Origin: Burkholderia sp. WP9
GTDB lineage: Bacteria > Pseudomonadota > Gammaproteobacteria > Burkholderiales > Burkholderiaceae
NCBI RefSeq assembly: GCF_900104795.1
Contig: NZ_FNTG01000002.1
Span: forward strand, 1,612,001-1,676,000
DNA: 64,000 nt
Direction of reading: 5' to 3'
In this document: piece after piece, positions 1-7,944 of the stretch
How the letters are laid out: each line of letters begins with the position of its first letter
How positions within the stretch are numbered: position 1 is the first letter of the stretch
The notes under the pieces: model-generated
What the model saw: only the letters and a program-made list of their open reading frames with translations
Databases searched by the model: none
What the model was told of the DNA's origin: nothing
Made by a program: the position numbers and the translations under genes

Positions 1-509
1 TGCTCGGTGTGCTCTATGTCCTCGCGATGGCGCTGGTGCTGGCCGGTTCGGCGCTCGCCGACGGTGGTATGCTGCTCAAAGTGATGCTCGGCGGCGCCAC
101 GATGGACCAGGACGCAATTGCCAACAGCAATATTCCGCTAGCGGTAATCACGGCTTTGGCGCTCTACCTTCCGGTCGCCATGATCTTCTGGTTCTCGCCG
201 ATTCTCACGGCATGGCATGACGTGCCGCCCGTCAAGGCGATGTTCTTCAGCATCGTCAGTTGCTGGCGCAACCGCGGCGCGTTCATTGTGTTCGGCGCGC
301 TGTGGTTCGCGGTAGCGATCACGGTGTCGCTCGGCTTGTCCGCGCTGATGCAGGCGCTGGGTGCGGGCGACTTCGCGTTCGCGGTGCTGATGCCCGCCAC
401 GATGATCGTGACAACCATGCTGTACTGCTCGTTCTACGCAACCTATCGCGGCTGTTTCGGTGTGCAAACGCCCGAAACACCGGACTTGCCGACCACCCCG
501 GCGGCTTGA
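1..509 (+). CDS. BPSS1780-like integral membrane protein, C-terminal part (5' truncated)
   Basis: The reading frame is open from the first bases, so the true start lies upstream of the window; the GTG at 9 is probably internal. The visible 166 or so residues contain about four hydrophobic segments (near residues 3-25, 44-65, 92-115 and 122-142) separated by short polar loops, and end in a Pro/Thr-rich tail. The pattern WHDVPPVKAMFF followed by SCWRNRGAF matches what I remember of the BPSS1780-family membrane proteins of Burkholderia, which have no established function. The assignment rests on recall of this loop. It lies about 170 bases before ohrR in the same direction, with no evidence of functional linkage. 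Confidence 0.7.
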   Translation, partial: LGVLYVLAMALVLAGSALADGGMLLKVMLGGATMDQDAIANSNIPLAVITALALYLPVAMIFWFSPILTAWHDVPPVKAMFFSIVSCWRNRGAFIVFGALWFAVAITVSLGLSALMQALGAGDFAFAVLMPATMIVTTMLYCSFYATYRGCFGVQTPETPDLPTTPAA

Positions 510-679
510 ATTCCGTTCAGGTCCGGCGCGGTTCTAGCGCCGGACCCTGCGCCGCCTTCATCGCGGCGTCTGTCTTTCCCGCTTCAGCCATCCCCAACCG
601 CACTCGTCAACGTGCGTCGATTTGCGGCACAATGGTTTGCGCGCAATCGATTTGCACGCTATTTTTTGCGAGATGCATC

Positions 680-1132
680 ATGACCCAGCGCCCCGCTTTG
701 CCCTTCACCCTCGACGAGCAACTCTGCTTCGCCCTCTACTCCACCTCGCTCGCCATGACCAAGGCGTACAAGCCGCTGCTCGATAAACTCGGCCTGACGT
801 ACCCGCAATATCTCGCGATGCTGGCACTGTGGGAGAGCGACGACGTCACGGTCAAAGACATGGCCGCGCGCCTGAACCTCGATTCGGCGACGGTCACGCC
901 GCTGCTCAAGCGCCTCGAGGCGCAAGGGCTGGTGGAGCGCGTACGCGGCACCGACGACGAGCGTCTCGTCTACGTCCGGCTCACCAAAGCCGGTTCGGCA
1001 CTCAAGCGCCAGGCACGCGAGGTGCCCGCGGAAATCTTCTGCGCAACGCAGCAGACACCCGAATTCCTGCTGCGCTTGCGGGATGACCTGACTCGCCTGC
1101 GCGGCACCCTCAACGATTACATGGACCACTAG
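680..1132 (+). CDS. ohrR: OhrR, MarR-family organic-peroxide-sensing repressor
   Basis: This 150-residue winged-helix regulator of the MarR family is the OhrR type. The peroxidatic cysteine is Cys16 in the motif LCFALYSTS, and a second cysteine, Cys121 in EIFCATQQ, suits the two-Cys subclass that forms a disulfide when oxidised by organic hydroperoxides. The recognition helix region ([14 protein letters not shown], residues 67-80) and wing ([11 protein letters not shown]) are intact. The start chosen is the ATG at 680; the ATG at 673 is out of frame. Its target ohr follows in the same direction after a 173-base gap that contains a perfect inverted repeat. A smaller GC-centred palindrome, TTGCGCGCAA at 637-646, lies just upstream of ohrR and could be an autoregulatory site. 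Confidence 0.93.
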   Translation: MTQRPALPFTLDEQLCFALYSTSLAMTKAYKPLLDKLGLTYPQYLAMLALWESDDVTVKDMAARLNLDSATVTPLLKRLEAQGLVERVRGTDDERLVYVRLTKAGSALKRQAREVPAEIFCATQQTPEFLLRLRDDLTRLRGTLNDYMDH

Positions 1133-1172
1133 ACGGTCCGCTCCAGACCATGCGCTATCGCCATGATGCAAA

Positions 1173-1208
1173 AAATCATTTGCACACAAATGATTTGTAC
1201 ACTATCTT
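1173..1208 (+). promoter_or_regulatory. ohr promoter with OhrR-type operator
   Basis: AAATCATTTG (1173-1182) and CAAATGATTT (1187-1196) form a perfect 10-bp inverted repeat with a 4-base spacer. A candidate -35 box TTGCAC (1180-1185) lies inside the repeat, and TATCTT (1203-1208) follows after 17 bases as the -10. Binding would cover the -35 element and block RNA polymerase. It is AT-rich, unlike the surrounding sequence, and lies about 110 bases before the ohr start. Confidence 0.75.
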
Positions 1209-1305
1209 TGTCACATGCCAAGCGATGAATGCTCTGCCGGAACGGCAGGCCAGCAAAGAGCGGCAAACACGCAAATCCTGATAACCCGGACAAAGGAGCA
1301 GCACC

Positions 1306-1725
1306 ATGAACATCCTCTACAAAGCAAGCGCAACGAGCACCGGTGGCCGCGACGGCCGCGCAGTGTCGTCGGACAATGCGTTGGACGTTAAGCTGGCCGC
1401 GCCGCGCGAATTGGGCGGCACGGGCGCGGCGGGTACGAATCCGGAACAACTTTTCGCAGCCGGCTACTCGGCGTGTTTCCTGAGCGCAATGAAGTTCGTC
1501 GCCGGTCAGCAGAAGAAAACTTTGCCGGCAGACACGCAAGTCACGGCGGAAGTCGGTATCGGCCCGAACGACAAGGGCGGCTTCGCGCTCGACATCGACC
1601 TGCGCGTTTCGCTTCCGGGTCTCGACGCAAGCGCGGCCAAGGAACTGGTCGACGCCGCGCATCAGGTCTGCCCGTATTCGAACGCCACGCGCAACAACGT
1701 CGCGGTTCGTTTGCAAATCGCCTAA
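1306..1725 (+). CDS. ohr: Organic hydroperoxide resistance protein Ohr
   Basis: This is an OsmC/Ohr-family thiol peroxidase of 139 residues, the usual length. It reduces organic hydroperoxides in the cytoplasm using a reactive cysteine pair: Cys57 in GYSACFLSA and Cys122 in QVCPYSNATRNN, with the conserved arginine in GGRDGR (residue 18). The C-terminal CPYSNATR motif separates Ohr from OsmC. The ATG at 1306 is preceded by AAAGGAG. Expression should be de-repressed by organic peroxides through OhrR encoded just upstream. Confidence 0.96.
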   Translation: MNILYKASATSTGGRDGRAVSSDNALDVKLAAPRELGGTGAAGTNPEQLFAAGYSACFLSAMKFVAGQQKKTLPADTQVTAEVGIGPNDKGGFALDIDLRVSLPGLDASAAKELVDAAHQVCPYSNATRNNVAVRLQIA

Positions 1726-1804
1726 GCTGCCTCTTCGGCGCATCGCCAAAGAAGCGCTGAAGAAGCGGTGAAGCGACGCTGAAAACCGCGTCACCACTAC
1801 ACAG

Positions 1805-1842
1805 ACAGCGCCCGCACCCTGCACAATAGGGGCGGGCGCTGT
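1805..1842 (+). terminator. GC-rich hairpin after ohr, possible terminator
   Basis: ACAGCGCCCGC (1805-1815) pairs perfectly with GCGGGCGCTGT (1832-1842) around a 16-base loop, about 80 bases after the ohr stop. There is no true U-tract (CCCAATTT follows), so intrinsic termination is uncertain. Confidence 0.4.
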
Positions 1843-1973
1843 CCCAATTTGCGGACGCGGCATGCAATGTGCAAAACGGGTCCGTGCCACCGCTTGCCAG
1901 GCTTGTTACGCTTCACGCTTGCGGCCGGAAATAGCGCCACCATCCGTCCTGGTCCAACAATCCATATTTCCTG

Positions 1974-3473
1974 ATGACACGCGTCCGACGACTGAACGAC
2001 ACCTTCGATACCGGGCTGGTCTGGCTTCGCCGCGACCTGCGCAACACGGACAATGCCGCGCTCTACTACGCGCTCAAGCATTGCGAGCGCGTGTGGTGCG
2101 TGTTCGTGTTCGATACGACGATTCTGCAACCATTGGTCGACGTGTGGCGGGCTCGTCATCCGGACACGCAGCCGCAGGACCGCCGCATCGAGTTCATTCT
2201 CGCGGCGCTGGGCGAACTGGACGAGGCGTTACGCGTGAAGGGCGGCGGTCTGATCGTGCTTTACGGCAATCCGGCCGATCTGGTACCGAAGCTGGCCGAC
2301 GAACTCAGCGTAGACGCCGTGTTCGCCAATCACGACTACGAGCCGGTCGCTATCGAGCGTGACGAGACGGTGCGCGAGCAGCTCACCGATGCCGGCCGCC
2401 AATGGCTGACGTTCAAGGATCAGGTGATTTTCGAGCGCGACGAGGTGCTCACCGGCCAGAGCAAACCGTTCACGGTGTTCACGCCATACAAGAATGCATG
2501 GCTCAAGCAACTGAACGCTTTCGATCTGAAGCCGTATCCCGTGGAAACGTACGCGAAACATCTGGCCGCGCCGCCATCGAAGCTGGACCGCCAGTTGCCG
2601 TCGCTCGAACAACTCGGCTTCGCGCCGAGCAATCTCGGTGAACTCAAGTTGCCCACGGGCATGAGCGGCGCGCAAACCCTGCTCGACGATTTCATGACCC
2701 GCATCGACAGCTACGCCGACCGGCGCGACTTCCCCGCAGCCAAGGGCCCGAGCTATCTGTCGATGCATCTGCGCTTCGGCACAGTCTCGATCCGCACGCT
2801 CGCGCGCCTTGCCCATGAGATGTCGCTGCAACCCGATGGACAAGGCTCGGCAACATGGCTGTCGGAACTGATCTGGCGGGACTTCTACTTCATGATTCTG
2901 GCGCATCATCCGCGGCTGGCTAGCGGTGCGTCGTTCAAGGAAGAGTATGACCGGCTGCGCTGGGAGCAAGGCCCGGAAGCGGACGAGGCGTTTGCCGCGT
3001 GGTGCGACGGACGCACGGGCTACCCGCTGGTCGACGCCGCCATGCTGCAACTGAACCGCACCGGCTACATGCACAACCGCTTGCGGATGGTGACGGCGAG
3101 TTTTCTGGTGAAGGATCTCGGCGTGGACTGGCGCCTCGGCGAGCGGTACTTCGCCGAACAGCTCAACGACTTCGATTTCTCGGCAAATAACGGCGGCTGG
3201 CAGTGGGCGGCCTCGACGGGATGCGATGCGCAGCCTTACTTCCGGATTTTCAATCCGGTCACGCAGTCTGAGAAATTCGACGCCGAGGGACGCTTCATCA
3301 AACGCTATCTGCCTCAACTGGCAAAGCTGCCGTCGAAGTGGATTCATGCGCCTTGGCTAGCGGGCGCGGAGCGGCTCGCCGATTGCGGTGTGGTGTTGGG
3401 TAAAGACTATCCGGCGCCGATCGTGGACCATGCCGAAGCACGGGCGCGCACGCTGGCCCGTTTTGGCAAGTGA
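1974..3473 (+). CDS. phrB: Deoxyribodipyrimidine photolyase (class I cryptochrome/photolyase family)
   Basis: This is a light-driven flavoenzyme that splits UV-induced cyclobutane pyrimidine dimers in DNA. The 499-residue length fits class I CPD photolyases. Residues 14-140 form the N-terminal alpha/beta antenna domain (LVWLRRDLRNTDN). The FAD-binding C-terminal domain shows GPSYLSMHLRFGTVS, ELIWRDFYFMIL, RTGYMHNRLRM and the hallmark DFSANNGGWQWAASTGCDAQ, which carries flavin-contacting Asn and Trp residues. The start is the ATG at 1974, with no obvious strong ribosome binding site. It stands alone between ohr and a minus-strand gene. A cryptochrome role cannot be excluded by sequence alone, but the motifs favour repair. 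Confidence 0.95.
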   Translation: MTRVRRLNDTFDTGLVWLRRDLRNTDNAALYYALKHCERVWCVFVFDTTILQPLVDVWRARHPDTQPQDRRIEFILAALGELDEALRVKGGGLIVLYGNPADLVPKLADELSVDAVFANHDYEPVAIERDETVREQLTDAGRQWLTFKDQVIFERDEVLTGQSKPFTVFTPYKNAWLKQLNAFDLKPYPVETYAKHLAAPPSKLDRQLPSLEQLGFAPSNLGELKLPTGMSGAQTLLDDFMTRIDSYADRRDFPAAKGPSYLSMHLRFGTVSIRTLARLAHEMSLQPDGQGSATWLSELIWRDFYFMILAHHPRLASGASFKEEYDRLRWEQGPEADEAFAAWCDGRTGYPLVDAAMLQLNRTGYMHNRLRMVTASFLVKDLGVDWRLGERYFAEQLNDFDFSANNGGWQWAASTGCDAQPYFRIFNPVTQSEKFDAEGRFIKRYLPQLAKLPSKWIHAPWLAGAERLADCGVVLGKDYPAPIVDHAEARARTLARFGK

Positions 3474-3751
3474 GCACCTGCTCACCTCGCTTTGCGTGGG
3501 TTCAGCACGTAAAAAGAAGAATCGCTGATGAGCCGATTGCCGTCGCTGCTGGCGTTGCCTGAAATGAACGGCCGGGCAGGCGGACTTGTTGATGCGCTAC
3601 AGAGTTTGGGTGGCGTTCGCCGCGGAGTTGAATCACGCGTGGTGGCAATCGAATCCGGCTGTCTGTGCACGTGTGCGAGTTTGCGACAGCTTGGGCGCTT
3701 CACCCAGAACATCGACGTTTCAATGCGCGCCGATGTTTTAATTCGCGCAGC

Positions 3752-3934
3752 TTAGTGCTGGCTCATCCACGACGGCTGGCGGACATTCGCCTCGCGGTCC
3801 AGCTTGCGCATGCGGAATTCCAGATCGTACAGATCCGTTGCTTCAGCGAGGAACGCGTCAGCGCGTTCTTTGGCGAGTTGATCGGGCGACTTGGTCAAAA
3901 ACAGGAAAAGGCGGCTAAGCAGATACATGGTCAA
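3752..3934 (-). CDS. DUF3563 small protein
   Basis: This 60-residue protein begins MTMYLLSRLFLF and contains the charged core DLYDLEFRMRKLDREAN, the feature I associate with DUF3563, a Burkholderiales-enriched family of unknown function. The N-terminal 15 residues are hydrophobic and could associate with the membrane; the remainder is a likely amphipathic helix. The upstream region is unusually AT-rich and carries a consensus-like TATAAT and two palindromes, so the gene is probably well expressed and regulated. The 278 bases between this gene and the photolyase (3474-3751) hold no gene that I can support. Confidence 0.75.
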   Translation of the reverse strand: MTMYLLSRLFLFLTKSPDQLAKERADAFLAEATDLYDLEFRMRKLDREANVRQPSWMSQH

Positions 3935-3948
3935 CCTCGAAAATGAAT

Positions 3949-3988
3949 TTAGGCGTTAACGCCTAAGGGATAACCCCTATTATAGGGA
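3949..3988 (-). promoter_or_regulatory. Promoter/operator region of the DUF3563 gene with two palindromes
   Basis: TTAGGCGTTAACGCCTAA (3949-3966) is a perfect 18-base palindrome ending 15 bases before the start codon at 3934. Immediately upstream, CCCTAT-T-ATAGGG (about 3976-3988) is a second palindrome that includes a minus-strand TATAAT, a perfect -10 box. No convincing -35 was seen. The layout of a -10 inside one palindrome and a second palindrome in the leader suggests an operator. Confidence 0.55.
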
Positions 3989-4035
3989 AAACCCTAGTTT
4001 CGCGCCAGCACTCATTTCGAATTGTTGTTCCTACG

Positions 4036-5232
4036 TCACCGGGAGCCTGCGGAGGCCGCTGTGGCGGCAGCTTCCGCAATACGGCCCGTGCCCGTGCGGC
4101 GCTGATGCTTGAAGAACTCCCACACCATGGCGCTTGCGTCCGGACCTTTGGCGGAATGAAACGGCACCGCCTCGTCGCCGCCGCTCCAGGCATGGGCGAG
4201 CCCTTGCACGCGACACAGCCGCACCACGCGCCGCCCGCCGCGCAGGTAGTCACGCATAACCACGCCGCCCTTGCGCTCTTCGCGCACTTCACCGGATTTG
4301 CGCGCGCCGTTCTGGTCGACGACACGGTTCAGACGGAGAAACTGCACCGCCAACTGGTCCGCGTTGACCGGCGAGACCACATGGTCGGCGTCGCCGTGGA
4401 TGATGATGGCCGGCATGCCGGGATAATTGGCGACGTCGGCGGTCTCGTCGACCAGTTCGGCCGGTTCACGGCGAGCGCCGCGCCGCATCACGTCCATCGC
4501 CGCAATGCCGGAACGCGCCTCGCCAAAAACGGGGCCAGAATGCAGCGCGACCGCCGCGAAGTGCTCCGGATAGTTGACGGCCAGCAACGCCGTCAGTCCG
4601 GCACCAGCGGAGATTCCGGCGACATACACGCGCTCGCTATCGAAACCATGCTGCGCGACCAGCGCGTCCACCAGCGAAACGACTGCGCGCGCTTCGGCAC
4701 CGCCGGCGCTATCGCCCGCGTCGTACCAATGCCAGCAGCGATGCGAATGCACGTGCTTCGACTGTTCCGGATAGACCACGGCAAAGCCGAATCGGTCGGC
4801 CAGCACGTTCATCCGCGTGCCTTCGGCGAATTCATCGATTGACTGTGTGCAGCCGTGCAGCATCACCACCAGCGGCATGGCCTCGAGCGCATGACCCGTC
4901 GGGATGTACAAGCCGTACTGAAGATGATTGACGAGCCGGTCGGGCGCAGCAGGCGCGGAGTGGAACGAGCGCGTCCACGAGCCGCTCGCCCATGCCGACG
5001 CCCGCGGGCGCACGCGCGATTCGCGGGCCGTGGCGCGCGGCACTTCGCGCTTGGCGGGCGCGCGCACTGCAGCTGCCGGCTTGAGCGGGCGAACTTTGGT
5101 GGACGTCTTGGGAGCGGCGGGCCGGGCCGGTCGTGTCGTGGTGCGCTTGGGAGTTTTGCGAGTTTGCTCGGTTTGGATCGCGAGCAACCGCTTAAGACCG
5201 CGCAGCCACAGTTTCGATAAACTTTTTGCCAT
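4036..5232 (-). CDS. PHB depolymerase-family esterase (alpha/beta hydrolase)
   Basis: This 398-residue hydrolase is related to type 1 catalytic domains of polyhydroxyalkanoate depolymerases and feruloyl-esterase-like proteins. Visible features are the oxyanion-hole region VVMLHGCTQ (122-130), the family signature DEFAEGTRMN, the lipase box GISAG with Ser208, an Asp in HGDADHVV (about 281-283) and a His in GLAHAWSGGD (347). The first 85 residues are basic and Pro/Ala/Lys-rich with no cleavable signal peptide, so the enzyme may be intracellular and could bind polymer granules through this tail; that is inference. I chose the ATG at 5232 (MAKSLSKLW) because the upstream 26 codons look non-coding. 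Its substrate could be another ester. Confidence 0.83.
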   Translation of the reverse strand: MAKSLSKLWLRGLKRLLAIQTEQTRKTPKRTTTRPARPAAPKTSTKVRPLKPAAAVRAPAKREVPRATARESRVRPRASAWASGSWTRSFHSAPAAPDRLVNHLQYGLYIPTGHALEAMPLVVMLHGCTQSIDEFAEGTRMNVLADRFGFAVVYPEQSKHVHSHRCWHWYDAGDSAGGAEARAVVSLVDALVAQHGFDSERVYVAGISAGAGLTALLAVNYPEHFAAVALHSGPVFGEARSGIAAMDVMRRGARREPAELVDETADVANYPGMPAIIIHGDADHVVSPVNADQLAVQFLRLNRVVDQNGARKSGEVREERKGGVVMRDYLRGGRRVVRLCRVQGLAHAWSGGDEAVPFHSAKGPDASAMVWEFFKHQRRTGTGRIAEAAATAASAGSR

Positions 5233-5625
5233 TGGCGCATAACCTCGCAAAAAGGGACAGGGTCCGTCCGGTAGAACGGCAATTCGTTGTGCATTGCACA
5301 ATAACACCAATCCTCATGCGATGCTGGAACCTGGGCACGCCATTCTGTAACCAAATTTCCGTTCGGCGAACCTTGCCGCGAGGCTGGCATCAAACCCTTG
5401 CACTATTCGTGCGCAGGTCGTCCGCCGAGTGCTCGCCGCTTGTTCGGCAACCCACGTCCGGCGGCAAAAAGCCTCGCCCGCGGCGCGACCGGCCTGCAAC
5501 ACCCGTCTATACTGGCGGTTAGCTCTGTGACCTGCGGGTCTGCTCCGGTCGGCGACTTGTGCCGCTCGCGCGTTAAATTCTCATTACCAACCCGATTCTA
5601 CGCGGCCTGGGTCGCGCTATTTGCC
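5233..5625. other. Divergent intergenic region between esterase and PAP2 genes
   Basis: These 393 bases carry no gene that I can support. They contain the palindrome at 5287-5301 and a plus-strand TATACT (5508-5513) that could serve as -10 for the PAP2 gene, though no -35 was convincing. Confidence 0.5.
5287..5301 (-). promoter_or_regulatory. Palindrome upstream of the PHB depolymerase-like gene (PhaR/PhbF-like core)
   Basis: TTGTGCA-T-TGCACAA is a perfect inverted repeat around one central base, 55 bases upstream of the esterase start. The minus-strand TATTGT overlapping it could be a -10. Its core TGC-N3-GCA resembles the binding motif that I recall for the polyhydroxybutyrate regulator PhbF/PhaR. 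Regulation by PhaR is inference from this core and the neighbouring esterase. Confidence 0.4.
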
Positions 5626-6327
5626 ATGCTCGATTTACCTGCCCACCTTTGGTATTCGATCACCAGCCTCGGCGGCGCCGGCATGACGCTGCCGCTCGCG
5701 TTCGCCATCGCGCTGTGGCTGGCGGTCGGCTATACGTGGCGTATGGCTGCGGGCTGGCTGCTGCTTCTGGGTGCGGCGATCGGCGTGGTGACCGTGACAA
5801 AGCTCGCGTTCCTGGGCTGGGGCGTCGGCGTGCGCGGGCTGGACTTCACCGGGGTCAGCGGCCACGCCATGCTGTCCACCGCCGTCTATCCGGTCGTGCT
5901 GTTCCTGATGCTGTTGCCGGCGCGCCCGGCGATTCGTCTGATCGGCGTCCTGCTCGGCCTTGCGGCGGGGATCGCGGTGGGCTTGTCACGCGTCGTGCTG
6001 AGCGCTCACTCCCCTTCTGAAGCCATTACCGGCTGTCTGACCGGCGCCGTGGCGGCGCTGGTGTTCGTCCGTCTCGCGTGGCATGCGGAGCCGGGCCGGC
6101 TGTCGGCGCTGCCCGTCGCCCTCAGCATGATGGTCCTCGCGGTGCTGATGCACGGCGTCCATGTGCCGACGCAGCGCTGGGTCACGCACATCGCGCTGAA
6201 AGTGTCCGGTCATGACCGGCCGTTCATCCGCGCAAAGTGGAGAGCCGTGCGCGATGTCCGTCCAGCCACCGCGCCGCTGTCGCAGACACTCAACACGCTG
6301 GCGCCGCCGCATTCGTCCGACGTCTGA
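5626..6327 (+). CDS. PAP2-superfamily membrane phosphatase
   Basis: This 233-residue membrane protein has about six hydrophobic segments and the type 2 phosphatidic-acid-phosphatase core: a Lys/Arg-containing segment (VTKLAFLGW through VRGLDF), the SGH motif (TGVSGHAMLS) and SR-x5-H-x3-E (GLSRVVLSAHSPSEAI). The final acidic residue is Glu where Asp is more usual. It probably dephosphorylates a lipid phosphate or polyprenyl pyrophosphate at the inner membrane; the substrate is unknown. The start MLDLPAHLW at 5626 keeps only the membrane domain; the upstream in-frame codons are low-quality. It is followed 148 bases later by modA, with no sign of a shared function. Confidence 0.8.
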   Translation: MLDLPAHLWYSITSLGGAGMTLPLAFAIALWLAVGYTWRMAAGWLLLLGAAIGVVTVTKLAFLGWGVGVRGLDFTGVSGHAMLSTAVYPVVLFLMLLPARPAIRLIGVLLGLAAGIAVGLSRVVLSAHSPSEAITGCLTGAVAALVFVRLAWHAEPGRLSALPVALSMMVLAVLMHGVHVPTQRWVTHIALKVSGHDRPFIRAKWRAVRDVRPATAPLSQTLNTLAPPHSSDV

Positions 6328-6402
6328 ATCCGCGCCTGTACCTTTTCCCCGCTGTTCAACAAGCCGTTTCATGCGCGCGGCTGAATGATTGTCATGGCTC
6401 AC

Positions 6403-6432
6403 CGCTATAACCTTTCGTATATTACGATAGCG
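6403..6432 (+). promoter_or_regulatory. Candidate ModE operator upstream of modABC
   Basis: CGCTATAAC begins at 6403 and TTACGATAGCG ends at 6432, giving an inverted repeat with outer arms CGCTAT and ATAGCG and an AT-rich centre. This resembles the molybdate-dependent ModE operator, whose E. coli consensus I recall as CGCTATATA arms. It ends 43 bases before modA, and ModE is encoded in the same locus. Confidence 0.65.
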
Positions 6433-6475
6433 TTTTAACCCGCCGATCCGGCGCCTGCCGGTCTTCAAAGCCTTC

Positions 6476-7246
6476 ATGACATTCCGCCGCCATTTGAAGC
6501 AAGCGCTGTTCGTCGCCAGCGCCATCTCCGTCGTTCTCAGCGCCAATGCGCGCGCCGACGAACTGGTGGTCTCCGCCGCCGCCAGCCTGACCAACGCGTT
6601 CAAGGCGGTCAGCGAAGTCTTCGAGCAGCAGCATCCGGGCACCAAAGTGTTGCTGAACTTCGGCGCCTCCGACGTGCTCATGCAGCAGATCGTCAAGGGC
6701 GCGCCCGCCGACGTGTTCGCGTCCGCGGATCAGAAGGCCATGGACAAGGCAGCCGCCGAAAAAGTGATCGTGCCGGCCACCCGCAAGGATTTCGCCGCCA
6801 ATTCGCTGGTGCTGATCGTACCCACGGACAGCCGTTTCGCGCCGACAAGTCTGAACGATCTGGCATCGGCAAACGTGAAGCGGGTCGCGTACGGCGATCC
6901 GGCTTCCGTGCCGGTTGGCCGTTACACGCAGGGCGCGATGCAGTCCGCGGGCGTATGGGACGCCGTGAGCGCGAAGGCCGTGCTGGCGGCGAACGTCCGT
7001 CAAAGCCTCGACTATGTGTCGCGTGGCGAAGTCGACGCCGGTTTCGTGTTCAGCACCGACGCCGCCGTCATGCCGGACAAGGTCAAGGTCGCGATGAACG
7101 TGCCGACGCAAACGCCGATCACCTATCCGATCGCGCAAGTGGAAGGCAGCCGTCACGCGGCGGACGCCCAGGCGTTCATGAACTTCGTGCTGTCGCCGGC
7201 CGGCCAGGCCGTGCTCGCCAAGTACGGCTTCAAGCCCGCGCACTAA
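6476..7246 (+). CDS. modA: Molybdate ABC transporter periplasmic binding protein ModA
   Basis: ModA binds molybdate or tungstate in the periplasm and delivers it to ModBC. The 256-residue protein starts with a signal peptide (basic MTFRRHLKQA, hydrophobic core, probable cleavage after ARA near residue 26), followed by the family start ELVVSAAASLTNAF, the oxyanion-contacting FGASDVLMQQIV region, GAPADVFASAD, and VAYGDPASVPVGRY. Residues 190-210 contain GEVDAGFVFSTDA. It is the first gene of modABC, with modB following after 22 bases, and has a ModE-like operator upstream, so it should be repressed when molybdate is plentiful. Confidence 0.95.
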   Translation: MTFRRHLKQALFVASAISVVLSANARADELVVSAAASLTNAFKAVSEVFEQQHPGTKVLLNFGASDVLMQQIVKGAPADVFASADQKAMDKAAAEKVIVPATRKDFAANSLVLIVPTDSRFAPTSLNDLASANVKRVAYGDPASVPVGRYTQGAMQSAGVWDAVSAKAVLAANVRQSLDYVSRGEVDAGFVFSTDAAVMPDKVKVAMNVPTQTPITYPIAQVEGSRHAADAQAFMNFVLSPAGQAVLAKYGFKPAH

Positions 7247-7268
7247 CTTCAGAGGACGGCGCACGCTC

Positions 7269-7943
7269 ATGCAACAGGCCTGGATTCCGCTCCTGCTCTC
7301 GTTGAAAGTCGCGGGCTGGGCCACCGCGCTCAATCTGGTATTCGGCGTCGCGGCGGCCTTCGGTCTGTCGCGCTGGCGCTCCGGCGCGCGCGACGTGATC
7401 GATTCGCTGCTGATGCTGCCGCTCGTCATGCCGCCCACCGTGCTCGGCTATTACCTGCTAGTCCTGCTCGGCCGGCGCGGGGTGATCGGCGGCTGGCTCG
7501 ACCGTTTCGACATTCAGTTGGTGTTCACCTGGCAGGGCGCGGTGATCGCGTCGACGGTGGTGGCCTTTCCACTCGTGCTGAAGTCCGCGCGCGCCGCGTT
7601 CGAAGCCGTCGATCCGCAACTCGAACGGGCCGCGCGCACGCTGGGCGTCAGCGAAACGGCCGTGTTCTTTCGCGTGACGCTGCCGCTCGCCGCGCGTGGC
7701 ATTCTCGCCGGCGGCCTGCTGGCGTTCGCCCGGGCGCTCGGCGAATTCGGCGCGACGCTGATGATCGCCGGCAACCTGCCGGGACGCACGCAGACGCTCT
7801 CGGTGGCGGTCTATTCAGCCGTGCAGGCGGGCGATGACAGCACAGCGAACTTTCTCGTGCTCGTAACTTCGGTGACGTGCGTCGTGATCCTGTTGCTCGC
7901 GGGGCGACTCGTGCCGCAGCACACGCTTTTGAAGTCCGGTTGA
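7269..7943 (+). CDS. modB: Molybdate ABC transporter permease ModB
   Basis: This 224-residue inner-membrane permease has five to six membrane segments. The cytoplasmic EAA-type coupling loop is seen around residues 148-180 (ALGEFGATLMIAGNLPGRTQ), the ModB/CysT signature that contacts the ATPase. SLLMLPLVMPPTVLGYYLLVLLGR follows the typical ModB pattern near residues 40-65 and is broken here only for description. The gene ends one base before the modC start, implying translational coupling. Confidence 0.94.
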   Translation: MQQAWIPLLLSLKVAGWATALNLVFGVAAAFGLSRWRSGARDVIDSLLMLPLVMPPTVLGYYLLVLLGRRGVIGGWLDRFDIQLVFTWQGAVIASTVVAFPLVLKSARAAFEAVDPQLERAARTLGVSETAVFFRVTLPLAARGILAGGLLAFARALGEFGATLMIAGNLPGRTQTLSVAVYSAVQAGDDSTANFLVLVTSVTCVVILLLAGRLVPQHTLLKSG

Positions 7944-7944
7944 T

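Noticed and set aside
3482..3755. Short frames on both strands between the photolyase and the DUF3563 gene
   Set aside because: Compositions and lengths are those of chance frames; no ribosome binding site or recognisable motif.
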